A stretch of DNA of 64,000 nucleotides from Verrucomicrobiales bacterium (GCA_002715965.1 PBAL01000008.1:70762-134761), one strand, 5' to 3'; positions 39,321-49,921 are shown, counted from the stretch's first letter. A program made the numbers and translations. Notes: generated by a model not told the origin, from the sequence alone.

Positions 39321-40592
39321 ATGCGCGCCAATTCAATCCTCCTCACCGCCACGATTCTATTCGCTGCCTCCTTTAGCGCTTTCTCTGCCGGATCCAAATC
39401 ACTTGAAGGCTCGCTCAAGCCATTTCTCGGCAAGCCGGTCTTTGAAACACAGGTGGTGTTCTCCGACGAGAAGGGGAAGGTTCGTGAACCTTACCTTGCA
39501 ATCGCAGTCGATGGCACCTTGCTGGCTGCGCGCAGTTACATCGGGAAACTCCGTCGAAGCGAAGACGCGGGAAAAAGTTGGGGCCAGGTTCAGCAGATCG
39601 ACATGAAGATTTCGGACAGCAATTTCATCGTCGATGACAAGACCGGCGACATCATGTCGATTCGGATGTGGGACGGGAACGATCGAGTGATTCGGAGCAA
39701 GGACAACGGCAGAACCTGGGTGAATGAAAAAGTCACGGTCAAACCGAGCAAGACGATGAAAGGCCTCTCCAAGAGCGGTAAGAAGGTGCGTGGCGTCAAG
39801 GAAGGCAACAAGCTGGGCACATACTTCATGCACGCCAATGCCGGGGAATCCGGCGTCACGCTGCGGCACGGAAAGCACAAGGGGCGCTTGATTATCAGTG
39901 CCACCTATCGCCCCAATGCGAAGGAACATCCCTCCGATCGTAAACCCGGTGACGAAATCGTCAGTTGCGCGATCTTCAGCGATGACCACGGGGCGACCTG
40001 GCAGGTGAGTGAGTTCTTTCCCGATCCCTTTACGGAAGAAGCCGCATTGGTGGAACTGCACGATGGTCGGCTCTATTACAACTCACGCAGTCACAGCGGA
40101 TATTATGACAAAGCCTTTGCCCGTGAGTTGCGGCCGGATGAAAAACTGCGCCGGGAAGCATGGAGCGATGATGGTGGACGGACGTGGAAGAATCTGCGAA
40201 TCAGCAAGGTGCTGCCCGACGGAGGTGGTTACGGTCGTGGATATGGAATGAAAGGTGGATTGACGCGTCTGCCCGTGAAAGGTCGGGACGTGCTTATCTT
40301 CAGCAACGCCGACACCGGTGGCGGAGATCGCAGCCGCATGACCGTGTGGGCCAGTTTCGATGGTGGCCAGACCTGGCCGGTAAAGCGACTCGTCTACGAA
40401 TCGTTCAGTGCGTATTCGTCACTGGTTGCCGGCCGTCCCGACACGGCGACCGAAGGACAGATCTTCCTCCTGTTTGAAGGCGGCCCCAAAGGCCGTTATT
40501 CAGCCATGCAAGTTGCGCGCTTCAATTTGTCCTGGGTTGTCGATGGCGAGCGGACGGGTGACGGTGCCGTTCCAAGTTGGTTGCGTAATTGA
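39321..40592 (+). CDS. Exported sialidase/BNR-repeat protein
   Basis: 423 residues from the ATG at 39321, giving a signal peptide (NSILLTATILFAASFSAFSA); the frame runs further upstream only through a transposase scrap. It contains five Asp-box motifs (S-x-D-x-G-x-[TS]-W): SEDAGKSW, SKDNGRTW, SDDHGATW, SDDGGRTW and SFDGGQTW, the mark of a six-bladed sialidase-type propeller. An Arg triad and a Tyr nucleophile are expected in true sialidases; KVREPYLAIA could hold the first Arg, but I cannot place all three. It may cleave sialic-acid-like sugars or other glycans outside the cell. Confidence 0.82.
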   Translation: MRANSILLTATILFAASFSAFSAGSKSLEGSLKPFLGKPVFETQVVFSDEKGKVREPYLAIAVDGTLLAARSYIGKLRRSEDAGKSWGQVQQIDMKISDSNFIVDDKTGDIMSIRMWDGNDRVIRSKDNGRTWVNEKVTVKPSKTMKGLSKSGKKVRGVKEGNKLGTYFMHANAGESGVTLRHGKHKGRLIISATYRPNAKEHPSDRKPGDEIVSCAIFSDDHGATWQVSEFFPDPFTEEAALVELHDGRLYYNSRSHSGYYDKAFARELRPDEKLRREAWSDDGGRTWKNLRISKVLPDGGGYGRGYGMKGGLTRLPVKGRDVLIFSNADTGGGDRSRMTVWASFDGGQTWPVKRLVYESFSAYSSLVAGRPDTATEGQIFLLFEGGPKGRYSAMQVARFNLSWVVDGERTGDGAVPSWLRN

Positions 40593-40672
40593 TGCTCAGT
40601 TCGTGAGCACTATTGCGCTGCCTTAACCAGCTTTCGATATTTCGGCGTGGCGGTTAGTCTCCGTTCGTCGAA

Positions 40673-40951
40673 ATGAAGAACTATACCAATCATCTCTGAG
40701 GAGCCGTCCTGCTCGCGGTCGGAGTCATCGTCGGATCTCTCATTACGTCGACTCTTCAATCAAATGCAGCTACGCCGAAAACGAAGAATCAGGAGTGGAC
40801 TTACCAGACCTGCTACGGCACTGGAACGACCATGCTGAAGTCCATCAACAGCGGTCTGAACAACGGCTATGAACTGGTCGACTTGAAGACCACCACCCAG
40901 GACGGTTACTCAACACCCTACACCGTGGCGATCCTCCGGAAGGCGAGGTGA
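40673..40951 (+). pseudogene. Small exported protein interrupted by an in-frame TGA
   Basis: The ATG at 40673 opens MKNYTNHL, then a TGA at 40697-40699, and the same frame continues for 83 codons: a hydrophobic helix (AVLLAVGVIVGSLITST) and a soluble C-terminal part (EWTYQTCYGTGTTMLKSI and NNGYELVDLKTTT). With Trp (TGG) at the stop the product would be a 92-residue protein with an N-terminal anchor or signal peptide and a DUF4177-like tail. Alternatively translation could start after the stop at a non-ATG codon. No family assignment is certain. Confidence 0.6.
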
Positions 40952-41253
40952 CGGACGGGCATCCGAGTAGGTTCGGATGGCTCAGTTCGTTTCGTGGATC
41001 GACACTTTGTACCGAAGCCGATGGTCCTCACCTCTTTTCACCCGGGTTGTGACGTAGGGGGGGCGTCGTTTCCTGGATTGCGTGGTAAAAGGATCGATCA
41101 CCACAACGCTGTAGTCTCGGCTGAGGCCAAGATTCTTGTCTGAACTGGAATTGTGACTGAGGGGCTGGTATTGAAATTGGTCGGTGTTTGTGGCACACAC
41201 AGCCTGTGATTCCGCTGAATGCAGCCGTCATTTTATGATCAAGGAGATTCAGG
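40952..41253. other. Intergenic stretch with a possible minus-strand gene tail
   Basis: A minus-strand frame (about 41142 down to 40982) ends with plausible protein sequence (DYSVVVIDPFTTQSRKRRP, HRLRYKVSIHETN), but has no clear start or known family. It may be the tail of a lost gene. Otherwise nothing is recognisable. Confidence 0.25.
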
Positions 41254-41949
41254 ATGTCAAAATTTCTAAACACCACTGCGACAAACTACTATCTGGAAGA
41301 ATTGATTAAAGGAGCGCAGGAACGACTCGTTTTGATTAGTCCGTTTCTGAAGTTTAATGATCGCATAAAGGAACTCCTTGCCGACAAGGATCGGATGAAG
41401 ATCGACATCCGATTGGTATATGGGAAGAGCGAACTCGCGCCGCAGGAGATCAATTGGCTGAGCGGGTTGGAATTCGTGAGGACGAGTTTCTGTCAGAATC
41501 TGCATGCCAAATTCTACGCGAACGAAAACGTTGCGATTATTACCTCGATGAATCTCTACGATTTCAGTCAGGTGAATAACAACGAGATGGGGATGCAGAT
41601 AGTACGAAGTGAGGACCCGGCCCTTTACAGCGAGGCTTTTGAGGAGGCTCAGAGGCTCATTCGGGTTAGCGAGCAGGTTCGACTGGCCGCTGATACGGTG
41701 AATGAAGCTGAGGTTGAGTCAGCCAGTGCAGAGGATAATCGTGATTCAAAGCTATCAACGTCGAAACTGGCCCGTTCTCTCGGAATGAAGACCGCAGAGT
41801 TCACGGACAAACTCATCGCTGGGGGGATGCTGGTTCATGATGGCGACAAGTTATCGCTATCACCAAAAGGAGCGAGTGCCGGCGGGGAATTGCGTGTTTC
41901 CAAGAGATTTGGCTCTTACTTTCTGTGGCCGAGCGATCTGAGTATCTGA
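41254..41949 (+). CDS. PLD-like nuclease-fold protein with winged-helix-like C-terminus
   Basis: 231 residues. Residues 1-150 form one phospholipase D-type domain: ERLVLISPFLKF, then NLHAKFYANENVAIITSMNL, where His-x-Lys and Ser-x-Asn are the PLD (HKD) signature; the usual Asp is not in its normal place. Stand-alone single-HKD proteins dimerise to form the site and are often nucleases. The C-terminal part (STSKLARSLGMKTAEFTDKL and KRFGSYFLWP) resembles a winged helix that could bind DNA. There is no signal peptide. A role in DNA metabolism or defence is possible; no restriction or defence partners are adjacent. Confidence 0.7.
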   Translation: MSKFLNTTATNYYLEELIKGAQERLVLISPFLKFNDRIKELLADKDRMKIDIRLVYGKSELAPQEINWLSGLEFVRTSFCQNLHAKFYANENVAIITSMNLYDFSQVNNNEMGMQIVRSEDPALYSEAFEEAQRLIRVSEQVRLAADTVNEAEVESASAEDNRDSKLSTSKLARSLGMKTAEFTDKLIAGGMLVHDGDKLSLSPKGASAGGELRVSKRFGSYFLWPSDLSI

Positions 41950-41977
41950 ATCCTAAACGGTCGAGAGTCCATGACCT

Positions 41978-43678
41978 TCAAGTAAACATCACCCGTCGCT
42001 CCTTGGTCGATTTGCCGATACCCGGATTGAAGGTGTTGGTCGGATCGAGTTCCTCGTAAAACTTCTTCAGTGTGCGCTCGGCTTCGTACATGTGACCGAC
42101 GTTGTGTTCGGCCGGATACTTGGCGCCTTTCGCGTCCAGTCGTTCGAGCATCTTAGCCTTCACGGCCTCAAGGTCGGTGCCTTTCTTGAAGATGTAGTCG
42201 TGATGAAAGACGTGGCACATGAAGTGGCCGTAGTAGAGGCCGATTTCCAGATGCTCGGCGATTTCGGGAGGGGGATCTTCGACCCAATCGGGATCATCTC
42301 CGCGTAGGGCGATGTCGAGGGCGAGGACTTCTTCCGTCGTGTTCTGGTGGACGGTCTGGTAGCGGATCGCTGCACCGGCTGCAGCAAAGCGATGCATAAG
42401 AGCGGCTGTCTGCTCCTCCTCGGAGCACTCGAAATATTCAACGCCCTTGGTTTTGCCCCAATCTTCGGCGAGATATTCTCGCGACTCGTCGATACAGCCG
42501 TCCGCCGTACTCAGGATGAGGTAGTATTTGTATCTGTCACGATAGTCCAGGAGCCGCTTGGGCAGATGTTGCGGAAACAGCCGGCTCACGAAGTAAAGAA
42601 ACAGGTCCGGGAGAAACTTGGGGAGGAAGGGAATCTTGTTGAGGTAATATTCCGCCATTGATTTGAGCGCGTAAGCCTGTGGCAGGCGCGCCGTTCCGAG
42701 GTGTTTGATGGAGAGGAAGACGTCTTTTCCGTATCGTTCGGCGGTGTTGAAGATGTCGCGGGTCATGTATTCGCACATCTCGGGAAGCTCTTTGAACTTC
42801 TTGAGAACGTGGTGGCGAAGTTTTTCGAAATCCTTCGGGTTGTTGCTTCCGAGAAAGAACACCTGTTTCCGTTTCGGCATGGGATAGGTGTCCACTCGCA
42901 CGGCAAACGCAGCGACTTTGCCCGCGCTGCCACTGACGTCGTACAGCCGTTTGGGGTCGGCGTTGTAGCGGTTGGGATTCTTGGCGTTCATTCTGCGGAT
43001 GCGCTTTCCGTAGTCGCGATCGGAAGCGGGCACATCCATGTCTTCGAGGTCTTCGACCGGGATATCGCCCCTCTCGAGATTGGCGAAGATTTCTTCGGGC
43101 GTATCGCCAAGGTTCTTGATGCCGAGGTGATTGACGAGTTGGAGTTCGCCCTTCTCATCCACTCGGGCGAAGAGCGAGAGTTTGGTGAAAGAGGAGCCAC
43201 GTTTGCAGAGTGCGCCTCCCGCGTTGTTGGCAATGCCACCGACAATGGTGGCTCCGATCGTGGTGGAACCAATGACCGAATGCGGAGCGCGATCGACTTT
43301 GGCGAGTTCCCCGGTCAGTTCGTGGAGGGTCGAGCCGGGGAAGGCGAGCACTTGTTTTCCGCCATCGAGGAGGATGATCTTCTTGATCCGGGTGATGTTG
43401 ATGATCACCACGGGCCGGTCGTAGTCGGATCCGCTGGGGCAGGATCCTTCGGTCAAACCGGTCTTGGTGGCCTGCATGATAATGGCGCAATTGGCCGCCA
43501 CGCACTTCTCAAGCACTTGCCATTGCTCGAGAAGCGTGCGCGGAAATACGACAGCGGCCGCGTCTCCGAAGCCGGAGCGAAAACCCGAACGGTAGTAGGC
43601 CGTCTTGCTCTCACGGGTGTACACATTATCCCAGCCGACGATGTCTTCGAGTTCGGTAATCAGAGTATCATTAGCCAT
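41978..43678 (-). CDS. dld: Quinone-dependent D-lactate dehydrogenase
   Basis: 566 residues from the ATG at 43676-43678 (the frame extends 84 codons further but without protein character; MANDTLITELEDIVG is the usual N-terminus). It is an FAD-binding (PCMH) enzyme: TKTGLTEGSCPSG and VIGSTTIGATIVGGIANNAGG bind FAD, and the C-terminal Lact-deh-memb domain is shown by EIGLYYGHFMCHVFHHDYIF and KYPAEHNVGHMYEA. Membrane-associated, it oxidises D-lactate to pyruvate and reduces quinone. It diverges from the L-lactate type gene at 43794, a sensible pairing for using both isomers. Confidence 0.93.
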   Translation of the reverse strand: MANDTLITELEDIVGWDNVYTRESKTAYYRSGFRSGFGDAAAVVFPRTLLEQWQVLEKCVAANCAIIMQATKTGLTEGSCPSGSDYDRPVVIINITRIKKIILLDGGKQVLAFPGSTLHELTGELAKVDRAPHSVIGSTTIGATIVGGIANNAGGALCKRGSSFTKLSLFARVDEKGELQLVNHLGIKNLGDTPEEIFANLERGDIPVEDLEDMDVPASDRDYGKRIRRMNAKNPNRYNADPKRLYDVSGSAGKVAAFAVRVDTYPMPKRKQVFFLGSNNPKDFEKLRHHVLKKFKELPEMCEYMTRDIFNTAERYGKDVFLSIKHLGTARLPQAYALKSMAEYYLNKIPFLPKFLPDLFLYFVSRLFPQHLPKRLLDYRDRYKYYLILSTADGCIDESREYLAEDWGKTKGVEYFECSEEEQTAALMHRFAAAGAAIRYQTVHQNTTEEVLALDIALRGDDPDWVEDPPPEIAEHLEIGLYYGHFMCHVFHHDYIFKKGTDLEAVKAKMLERLDAKGAKYPAEHNVGHMYEAERTLKKFYEELDPTNTFNPGIGKSTKERRVMFT

Positions 43679-43793
43679 AAGATTTAGGCGAAACGCGGGC
43701 ATGATCGTTGTCAGCGGGGCGAAATCGAGCCTGAAATCATACTGAGAATTCAGATCGCAGTTTCCCGCAGATGCTATAGATTCCCCGCCGTTC
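43679..43793. promoter_or_regulatory. Shared divergent promoter region of the two lactate dehydrogenase genes
   Basis: The 115 bases between the two outward-facing starts must hold both promoters. A TATAGAT-like -10 box lies about 15 bases before the plus-strand ATG, but no matching -35 box is convincing. No operator palindrome is evident. Confidence 0.35.
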
Positions 43794-45050
43794 ATGAGCC
43801 GACGAAATCGAAAAATTGCGGATGCGCTGACAACTGAGGACCTCTGGAAACTCATGCGCCGACGCGTGCCGCCGATTGTTTCGGAGTATTTTCGCGGAGG
43901 TGCGGATTCAGAAAGCACCATGCGCGGCAACGTGCGCGCGTTTCAACAATCGCTGACGACCGCGTACGGCGCGATCAAGTTCCCGTCGGTGGACATGAGT
44001 ACCACGGTGTTGGGCCAGCGCTTGGAGGTGCCATGGTTCGTTGCCCCGGTGGGAAGCCTGCGATCGCTGTATCCGAAGGCGGACGCCGTGGCCTCGAAGG
44101 TCGCGGGAGAGTTTGGGACGGCCATGGCACAATCCACGCTATCCGGGACCTTGCTGGAGGATGTTGCCGAGGCTTCGAGCGGTCCTTGTTGGTTTCAGCT
44201 TTATCTCTGCGGTGGACGTGAGACCGCGCTCCGCGGAATAGCGCGTGCCAAGAAGGCGGGATTCAAGGCACTCATTCTGACGATGGATACGGGCGTATCC
44301 GGCATGCGCGCGCTGCATCAACGGATGAAGCCGATGGAGGCGGCTGCGCCATTCAAGGGGCTGGGGCCGATCGAGATGGTCAAGTTGGCGATGCGGAAAG
44401 TCGCGCTCGGCCCACAGATGTTGCCTCGTTTGCCTTGGCTTTTGGCTCACTTCATGGATGGCGGTTTGATCAAGTTCGTCAATGTGATCGATGATGACGG
44501 CAATGCGATGCCATACACGGACATCGGCACACAGCTCGCCGCTTCGGCTGTGACTTGGGACGACCTGAAGTGGATCAAGGAAGCATGGGGAGAAGAAAAC
44601 CCACTCATTCTCAAGGGTGTTCATTGTGCCGATGACGCACGGAAAGCAGAGGATCTGGGAGCGACCGGCATCATCTGGTCAAACCATGGAGGCCGGCAAC
44701 AGGATCGAGTTCCGCCCAGCCTCCACATCGTCGCGCAGGAAATGCCGAAAATGAAGGGCAGCAAGCTCGACTTCATGATGGACGGCGGTATTCGCAATGG
44801 CACGGACATCTTCATTGCGCTGACTTACGGATTGAAGGCGGTTGGGATTGGGCGTGTCGCCGCGGCTGGAATCGGTGCCGGTGGTCATGCTGGTCTGACG
44901 CGAGCCTTTGAAATTCTCAAGTCCGATCTGGACCGGGCGATGCGGCTCATTGGCGTGCAATCAGTCGAGGAAATCCGTGAACGTGGCGCGGAACTGCGTC
45001 GCGAGAATATGATGATTGGTGGTGAGCATCTGCCGCCGTTTGAGTTCTGA
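43794..45050 (+). CDS. lldD: FMN-dependent alpha-hydroxy acid dehydrogenase (L-lactate dehydrogenase type)
   Basis: 418 residues of the FMN-dependent alpha-hydroxy-acid oxidase family (glycolate oxidase, LldD). The TIM barrel shows VPWFVAPVG, WFQLYLCGGRE, ILTMDTGVSG, LILKGVHCADDA (flavin-contacting Lys), IIWSNHGGRQQDRVPPSL (catalytic His) and MMDGGIRNGTDIF. The residue after GGRQ is Gln rather than the usual Leu, and the substrate loop is altered, so glycolate or another hydroxy acid cannot be excluded. Its pairing with dld argues for L-lactate. The protein would pass electrons to quinone or oxygen. Confidence 0.82.
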   Translation: MSRRNRKIADALTTEDLWKLMRRRVPPIVSEYFRGGADSESTMRGNVRAFQQSLTTAYGAIKFPSVDMSTTVLGQRLEVPWFVAPVGSLRSLYPKADAVASKVAGEFGTAMAQSTLSGTLLEDVAEASSGPCWFQLYLCGGRETALRGIARAKKAGFKALILTMDTGVSGMRALHQRMKPMEAAAPFKGLGPIEMVKLAMRKVALGPQMLPRLPWLLAHFMDGGLIKFVNVIDDDGNAMPYTDIGTQLAASAVTWDDLKWIKEAWGEENPLILKGVHCADDARKAEDLGATGIIWSNHGGRQQDRVPPSLHIVAQEMPKMKGSKLDFMMDGGIRNGTDIFIALTYGLKAVGIGRVAAAGIGAGGHAGLTRAFEILKSDLDRAMRLIGVQSVEEIRERGAELRRENMMIGGEHLPPFEF

Positions 45051-45349
45051 GCGATTCGTTGTGCAGGACAACCCAGCTGGATCCAAGAGGGCTGACCGTC
45101 CGCCGGATTAATAGTGGCGATCCGAACTTTTCGCTTATCGTGGTGAACGATGTGTGCCACGGCGCAGCTTCCAACGATCGTCACCGACACCGCCCAACCG
45201 AGTTCGTAGAACTCCACGTAATCCGGTTCTGGAATTCTGCGGATGCGAAATAGCTTCAGCAGGTTCCAAACTTGAAGTCGATCGAAGAGGCCCAGTGCCC
45301 GAAACTGGTTGGCAGTCTTTGGCGAAAGCTCTATTTCGTAATGTTCCAC
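44885..45349 (-). CDS. Candidate RelE/ParE-type toxin, 3' end uncertain
   Basis: A minus-strand frame starting at a GTG (45347-45349) reads VEHYEIELSPKTANQFRALG and LQVWNLLKLFRIRRI, and continues through SCAVAHIVHHDKRKVRIATI, a size and layout like RelE/ParE toxins. It lies 8 bases after the candidate antitoxin gene on the same strand. The frame continues until 44885, 165 bases into the 3' end of lldD on the other strand; this part has no protein character, so the toxin's true C-terminus may have been lost. Family similarity is by pattern, not certain. Confidence 0.45.
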   Translation of the reverse strand: MEHYEIELSPKTANQFRALGLFDRLQVWNLLKLFRIRRIPEPDYVEFYELGWAVSVTIVGSCAVAHIVHHDKRKVRIATINPADGQPSWIQLGCPAQRIAQNSNGGRCSPPIIIFSRRSSAPRSRISSTDCTPMSRIARSRSDLRISKARVRPA

Positions 45350-45357
45350 GCAATTTG

Positions 45358-45549
45358 CTACTTGGAATCGAATTCGGCCTTCAAATCTTCCCACTTCACC
45401 CATTTCCCTTCGGGCACGGCGTCAGCGAGATTCTTGATTCTGTTGGCCTCCTCCTTGGTAATTGCAACTTGACGAGGGGTGAACCAATTAACCAATTCTT
45501 GGCGCTCCTCACTGGATAGCTCGGTGATGGCCTGCTTGCGTTTGTTCAA
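45358..45549 (-). CDS. Candidate antitoxin, small acidic helical protein
   Basis: 63 residues beginning at a TTG (45547-45549): KQAITELSSEERQELVNWF, then KEEANRIKNLADAVPEGKWV and WEDLKAEFDSK. Charge pattern and length fit small antitoxins of type II modules that precede a RelE/ParE-type toxin gene. No ATG start is available, so the N-terminus may be truncated. The pair with the gene at 45349 supports the call; alternatively an orphan hypothetical. Confidence 0.45.
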   Translation of the reverse strand: MNKRKQAITELSSEERQELVNWFTPRQVAITKEEANRIKNLADAVPEGKWVKWEDLKAEFDSK

Positions 45550-45635
45550 CGCTCATTAGCGGGACGGTAATTTGGGTGATTGGCCTCATTAAGCGAATCT
45601 TGCACGAGGCTGGCTAACTCGCCGCTCGTTTCCGT

Positions 45636-47123
<1,488 letters not shown>

Positions 47124-47140
47124 GATTCGTCTCGGGTTGA

Positions 47141-49921
47141 TCAGTAGAGCAGGATAGCGACGTCGCTGGCGAGGACCATGCCGGTCACCTGTGACCATGC
47201 CGCAATCTCGTCAAGGCGGGCTGGGTAACCAGGTTTTCCGTCAACGTTTGCAAAGACGTATTCTTGCGTCGCATCGGGATCGGCCTGGTAGCGTTTACGC
47301 ATGGTTTCCAAGAGTTGCTTGCAGGCGCGCCGTTCGGCATCGTTTGGCTCGCGGCAGGCGAGTAGATTGAACAGGTGGTCGAGGCGGTTTTGATCACCGT
47401 CGATACGAAGGAGCTTCAGTGCGAGTGCGCGAGCCATCTCCAGCCGTTGACGTTCGTTAAAGAGACCGAGGGATTGAACGGGTGTGTTGCTTTGGGAACG
47501 CTGAACGCAACTCGCTTCGCGACTGGGCGCGTCGAAGAGGGTCATCATTGGGTGGGGACTGGTGCGTTTCCAGTAAACGTAAAGGCTGCGCCGGTAGACG
47601 CGATTGCCGGTGTCGGCTTTGTAGTTGACCGTGTTGCTGGCGGGGTGGGTGAGGGCCTTCCACATGCCGGCGGGTTGGTAGGGTTTCACGCCTTCACCGC
47701 CCATGTGCGGGTCGAGGAGATCGCTGGCCCACAGTCCGATGTCGCGAATGACCTCCGCATCAAGGCGCTGACGTGGTCCGCGTGCGAAGAGACGGTTCTC
47801 TGGATCGTCAATCTCCCGGCGGGTGGCGGAGATTTGCTTGAAGGTCCGGCTGTTCAGCATCAGCCGTAACATGTGCTTGAGGTTCCATCCGCTTTGTTGG
47901 AGTTCGACGGCGAGCCAATCGAGAAGTGCCGGATGAGTTGGGAAATCTCCTTGCCGGCCAAACTCCTCCGGTGTGCGGACGAGGCCGTAACCGAAAACGC
48001 GCTGCCAAATGCGATTGATCAAGACGCGTGATACCAACGGCTGATTGGAATCGGTGAGCCACCTGGCGAGACCGAGTCGGTTCATTGGTGCATCTGAGTC
48101 TGAAAGGCCCAATGCGGCGAGGACACCCGGCTTGAGCGGATCGCCGATGCGGAGGTGATACTCGCCCCGCTCGAGGATCTTGGTTTCTCGCGGAGTGGGG
48201 AGGTCCTTGGCGACAAGTGTGGTGGTGAACTCGGTTTCGATTGTCGAAATACGGCTGGCGATTTCTTGAGATCGGGTGGCCAGCTTCTTCGGAACTGATG
48301 GGGCGTTCGGATCCGCAATAATCAACAGGCGGTCTGCGTCGTCGTTCTTCGGCCAAGCCTTGGATTCAGCGAGCGATTTCCAGGCGTTCTCAAGCTTGAC
48401 CTCCACCGGCAGGCGATCGGGAGTTCCGATTAACTTGATGCGCAGCGTGTGATCGCCGGAGGCAAGCGTGAGGGGGAGATTCCTCGACGCGGCTTCGATC
48501 GGTTTCCCGTCCAGGATGACTTCAAATCCAGGGCCGCTGGTGAAGCTCAGCCAGAGGTCTTGTCTGATGGGCGTGAATATCTTGCATTCAAACCAGCGAG
48601 CCTGATCCGATTTTCGTGGCAATGCTTCCCCGGCATTTGGCAATCCAAGGCCTGGTTTGAATGCTTGATCAGTCGGCTTGGCGGTTAGCCCAACCGCCTT
48701 TGTCAGCCGCCAGTCGCTGGACTTCCAACTCGTGGTCAGTTTGGCGCGGGCGATGAGTTTGGATTGCAATTCCGGTTTGACCTGGTTCAGGAGTTCAGAC
48801 CGTGATTGCTTCAATTCTTCCCACTCATCCCATGCTGCCGGGTGCTCGGGAACTTTGGCAGTCGGGCCGTATCGGTAGGCGTTGCCATCCATGGAAGGTT
48901 CGGCTGTGCTGTTGAAGTAGGCCATCAACTGGTAATACTCCTTCTGCTGGATGGGATCGTATTTGTGGGTATGGCAACGCGCACAGGTGAGGGAAAGGCC
49001 CAGCAATGCTGTGCCCAGCGTCTCGACGCGATCGAAGTTATTCTTGGCCTGAAATTCTTCGGGGATGGCGCCTCCTTCGCCGGTGGTCGGATTCATGCGC
49101 ACGAAACCGGTCGCCACAAGTTGTTCAAGACTTGGGTCCGGATGGAGATCGCCCGCGAGTTGCCACTCGATGAACTTGTCGAGCGGGAGATTCTCATTGA
49201 AGGCGCGAACCACCCAGTCGCGGTAGGGATAGATTCCCCGGCGATTGTCGAGGTGAAGGCCATGGGTGTCACCGTAGCGAACGGCATCCAGCCAGTAGCG
49301 GGCCTGGTGTTCGCCGAAGCGAGGACTCGACATCATCCGATCGACAAATCTCGCGTAAGCCTTGGAGCTCTTGTCGGCGAGGAAGGTTTTGAGCTGTTCC
49401 GGTTCCGGTGGAAGGCCGGTGAGAATCAGGGCAACGCGTCGGGCGAGTATTCGTCGATCGGCTTCCTCGGCGAACGGAATGCCGGCTGATTTCAATTGCG
49501 ATTCGATCAATCCATCTATGTTGTCAGCCTTTTTGCGAGTGGGTGGAACGAAGGCCCAATGCTTTGTATAGGCGCCACCTTCCAGAACCCATTGCTTGAG
49601 CTTCGCTTTCTCGGCTCCGTTCAGTTGCTTTTCGGCATCCTTCGGTGGCATCGGATCGTTGAAATCGAAGATCCGCTGAATCAGTTCACTCTTTTGAGGT
49701 GTGGTCGGATCGATCGCGCGATATCCGCCCCGATCGACAGTTGCGGTCTCAGTTGAGTCCAACCGAAGCATGCTCTTCTTCTTTGTGTCCGGCCCATGGC
49801 AAACGAAGCATTTGTCAGAAAGGATCGGGAGGATTTCACGCGCAAAATCGACTTTGTCCGCTAGGGACTCCGAAAGCGCAGCGAGGAGTGAACAAATAGT
49901 CAGTGAAGTGCGGATGCGCAT
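47141..49921 (-). CDS. Planctomycete-type cytochrome C - DUF1549 - DUF1553 protein (second pair)
   Basis: 926 residues with a signal peptide, then a PSCyt1 haem-binding domain (CFVCHG, Cys38, Cys41, His42; PLEDGMPPKDA-like block NDPMPPKDAEKQLN), DUF1549 (TGLPPEPEQLKTFL, RYWLDAVRYGDTHGLH), a second CxxCH (LTCARCHTHKYDPIQQ) and a sheet-rich insertion around residues 430-520. DUF1553 follows (RVLINRIWQRVFGYGLVRTP, NTPVQSLGLFNE). The two CxxCH motifs could bind two c-type haems. Operon with the DUF1501 gene at 47123. Possibly acts as an electron-transferring partner of a polysaccharide-degrading enzyme. Confidence 0.93.
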   Translation of the reverse strand: MRIRTSLTICSLLAALSESLADKVDFAREILPILSDKCFVCHGPDTKKKSMLRLDSTETATVDRGGYRAIDPTTPQKSELIQRIFDFNDPMPPKDAEKQLNGAEKAKLKQWVLEGGAYTKHWAFVPPTRKKADNIDGLIESQLKSAGIPFAEEADRRILARRVALILTGLPPEPEQLKTFLADKSSKAYARFVDRMMSSPRFGEHQARYWLDAVRYGDTHGLHLDNRRGIYPYRDWVVRAFNENLPLDKFIEWQLAGDLHPDPSLEQLVATGFVRMNPTTGEGGAIPEEFQAKNNFDRVETLGTALLGLSLTCARCHTHKYDPIQQKEYYQLMAYFNSTAEPSMDGNAYRYGPTAKVPEHPAAWDEWEELKQSRSELLNQVKPELQSKLIARAKLTTSWKSSDWRLTKAVGLTAKPTDQAFKPGLGLPNAGEALPRKSDQARWFECKIFTPIRQDLWLSFTSGPGFEVILDGKPIEAASRNLPLTLASGDHTLRIKLIGTPDRLPVEVKLENAWKSLAESKAWPKNDDADRLLIIADPNAPSVPKKLATRSQEIASRISTIETEFTTTLVAKDLPTPRETKILERGEYHLRIGDPLKPGVLAALGLSDSDAPMNRLGLARWLTDSNQPLVSRVLINRIWQRVFGYGLVRTPEEFGRQGDFPTHPALLDWLAVELQQSGWNLKHMLRLMLNSRTFKQISATRREIDDPENRLFARGPRQRLDAEVIRDIGLWASDLLDPHMGGEGVKPYQPAGMWKALTHPASNTVNYKADTGNRVYRRSLYVYWKRTSPHPMMTLFDAPSREASCVQRSQSNTPVQSLGLFNERQRLEMARALALKLLRIDGDQNRLDHLFNLLACREPNDAERRACKQLLETMRKRYQADPDATQEYVFANVDGKPGYPARLDEIAAWSQVTGMVLASDVAILLY

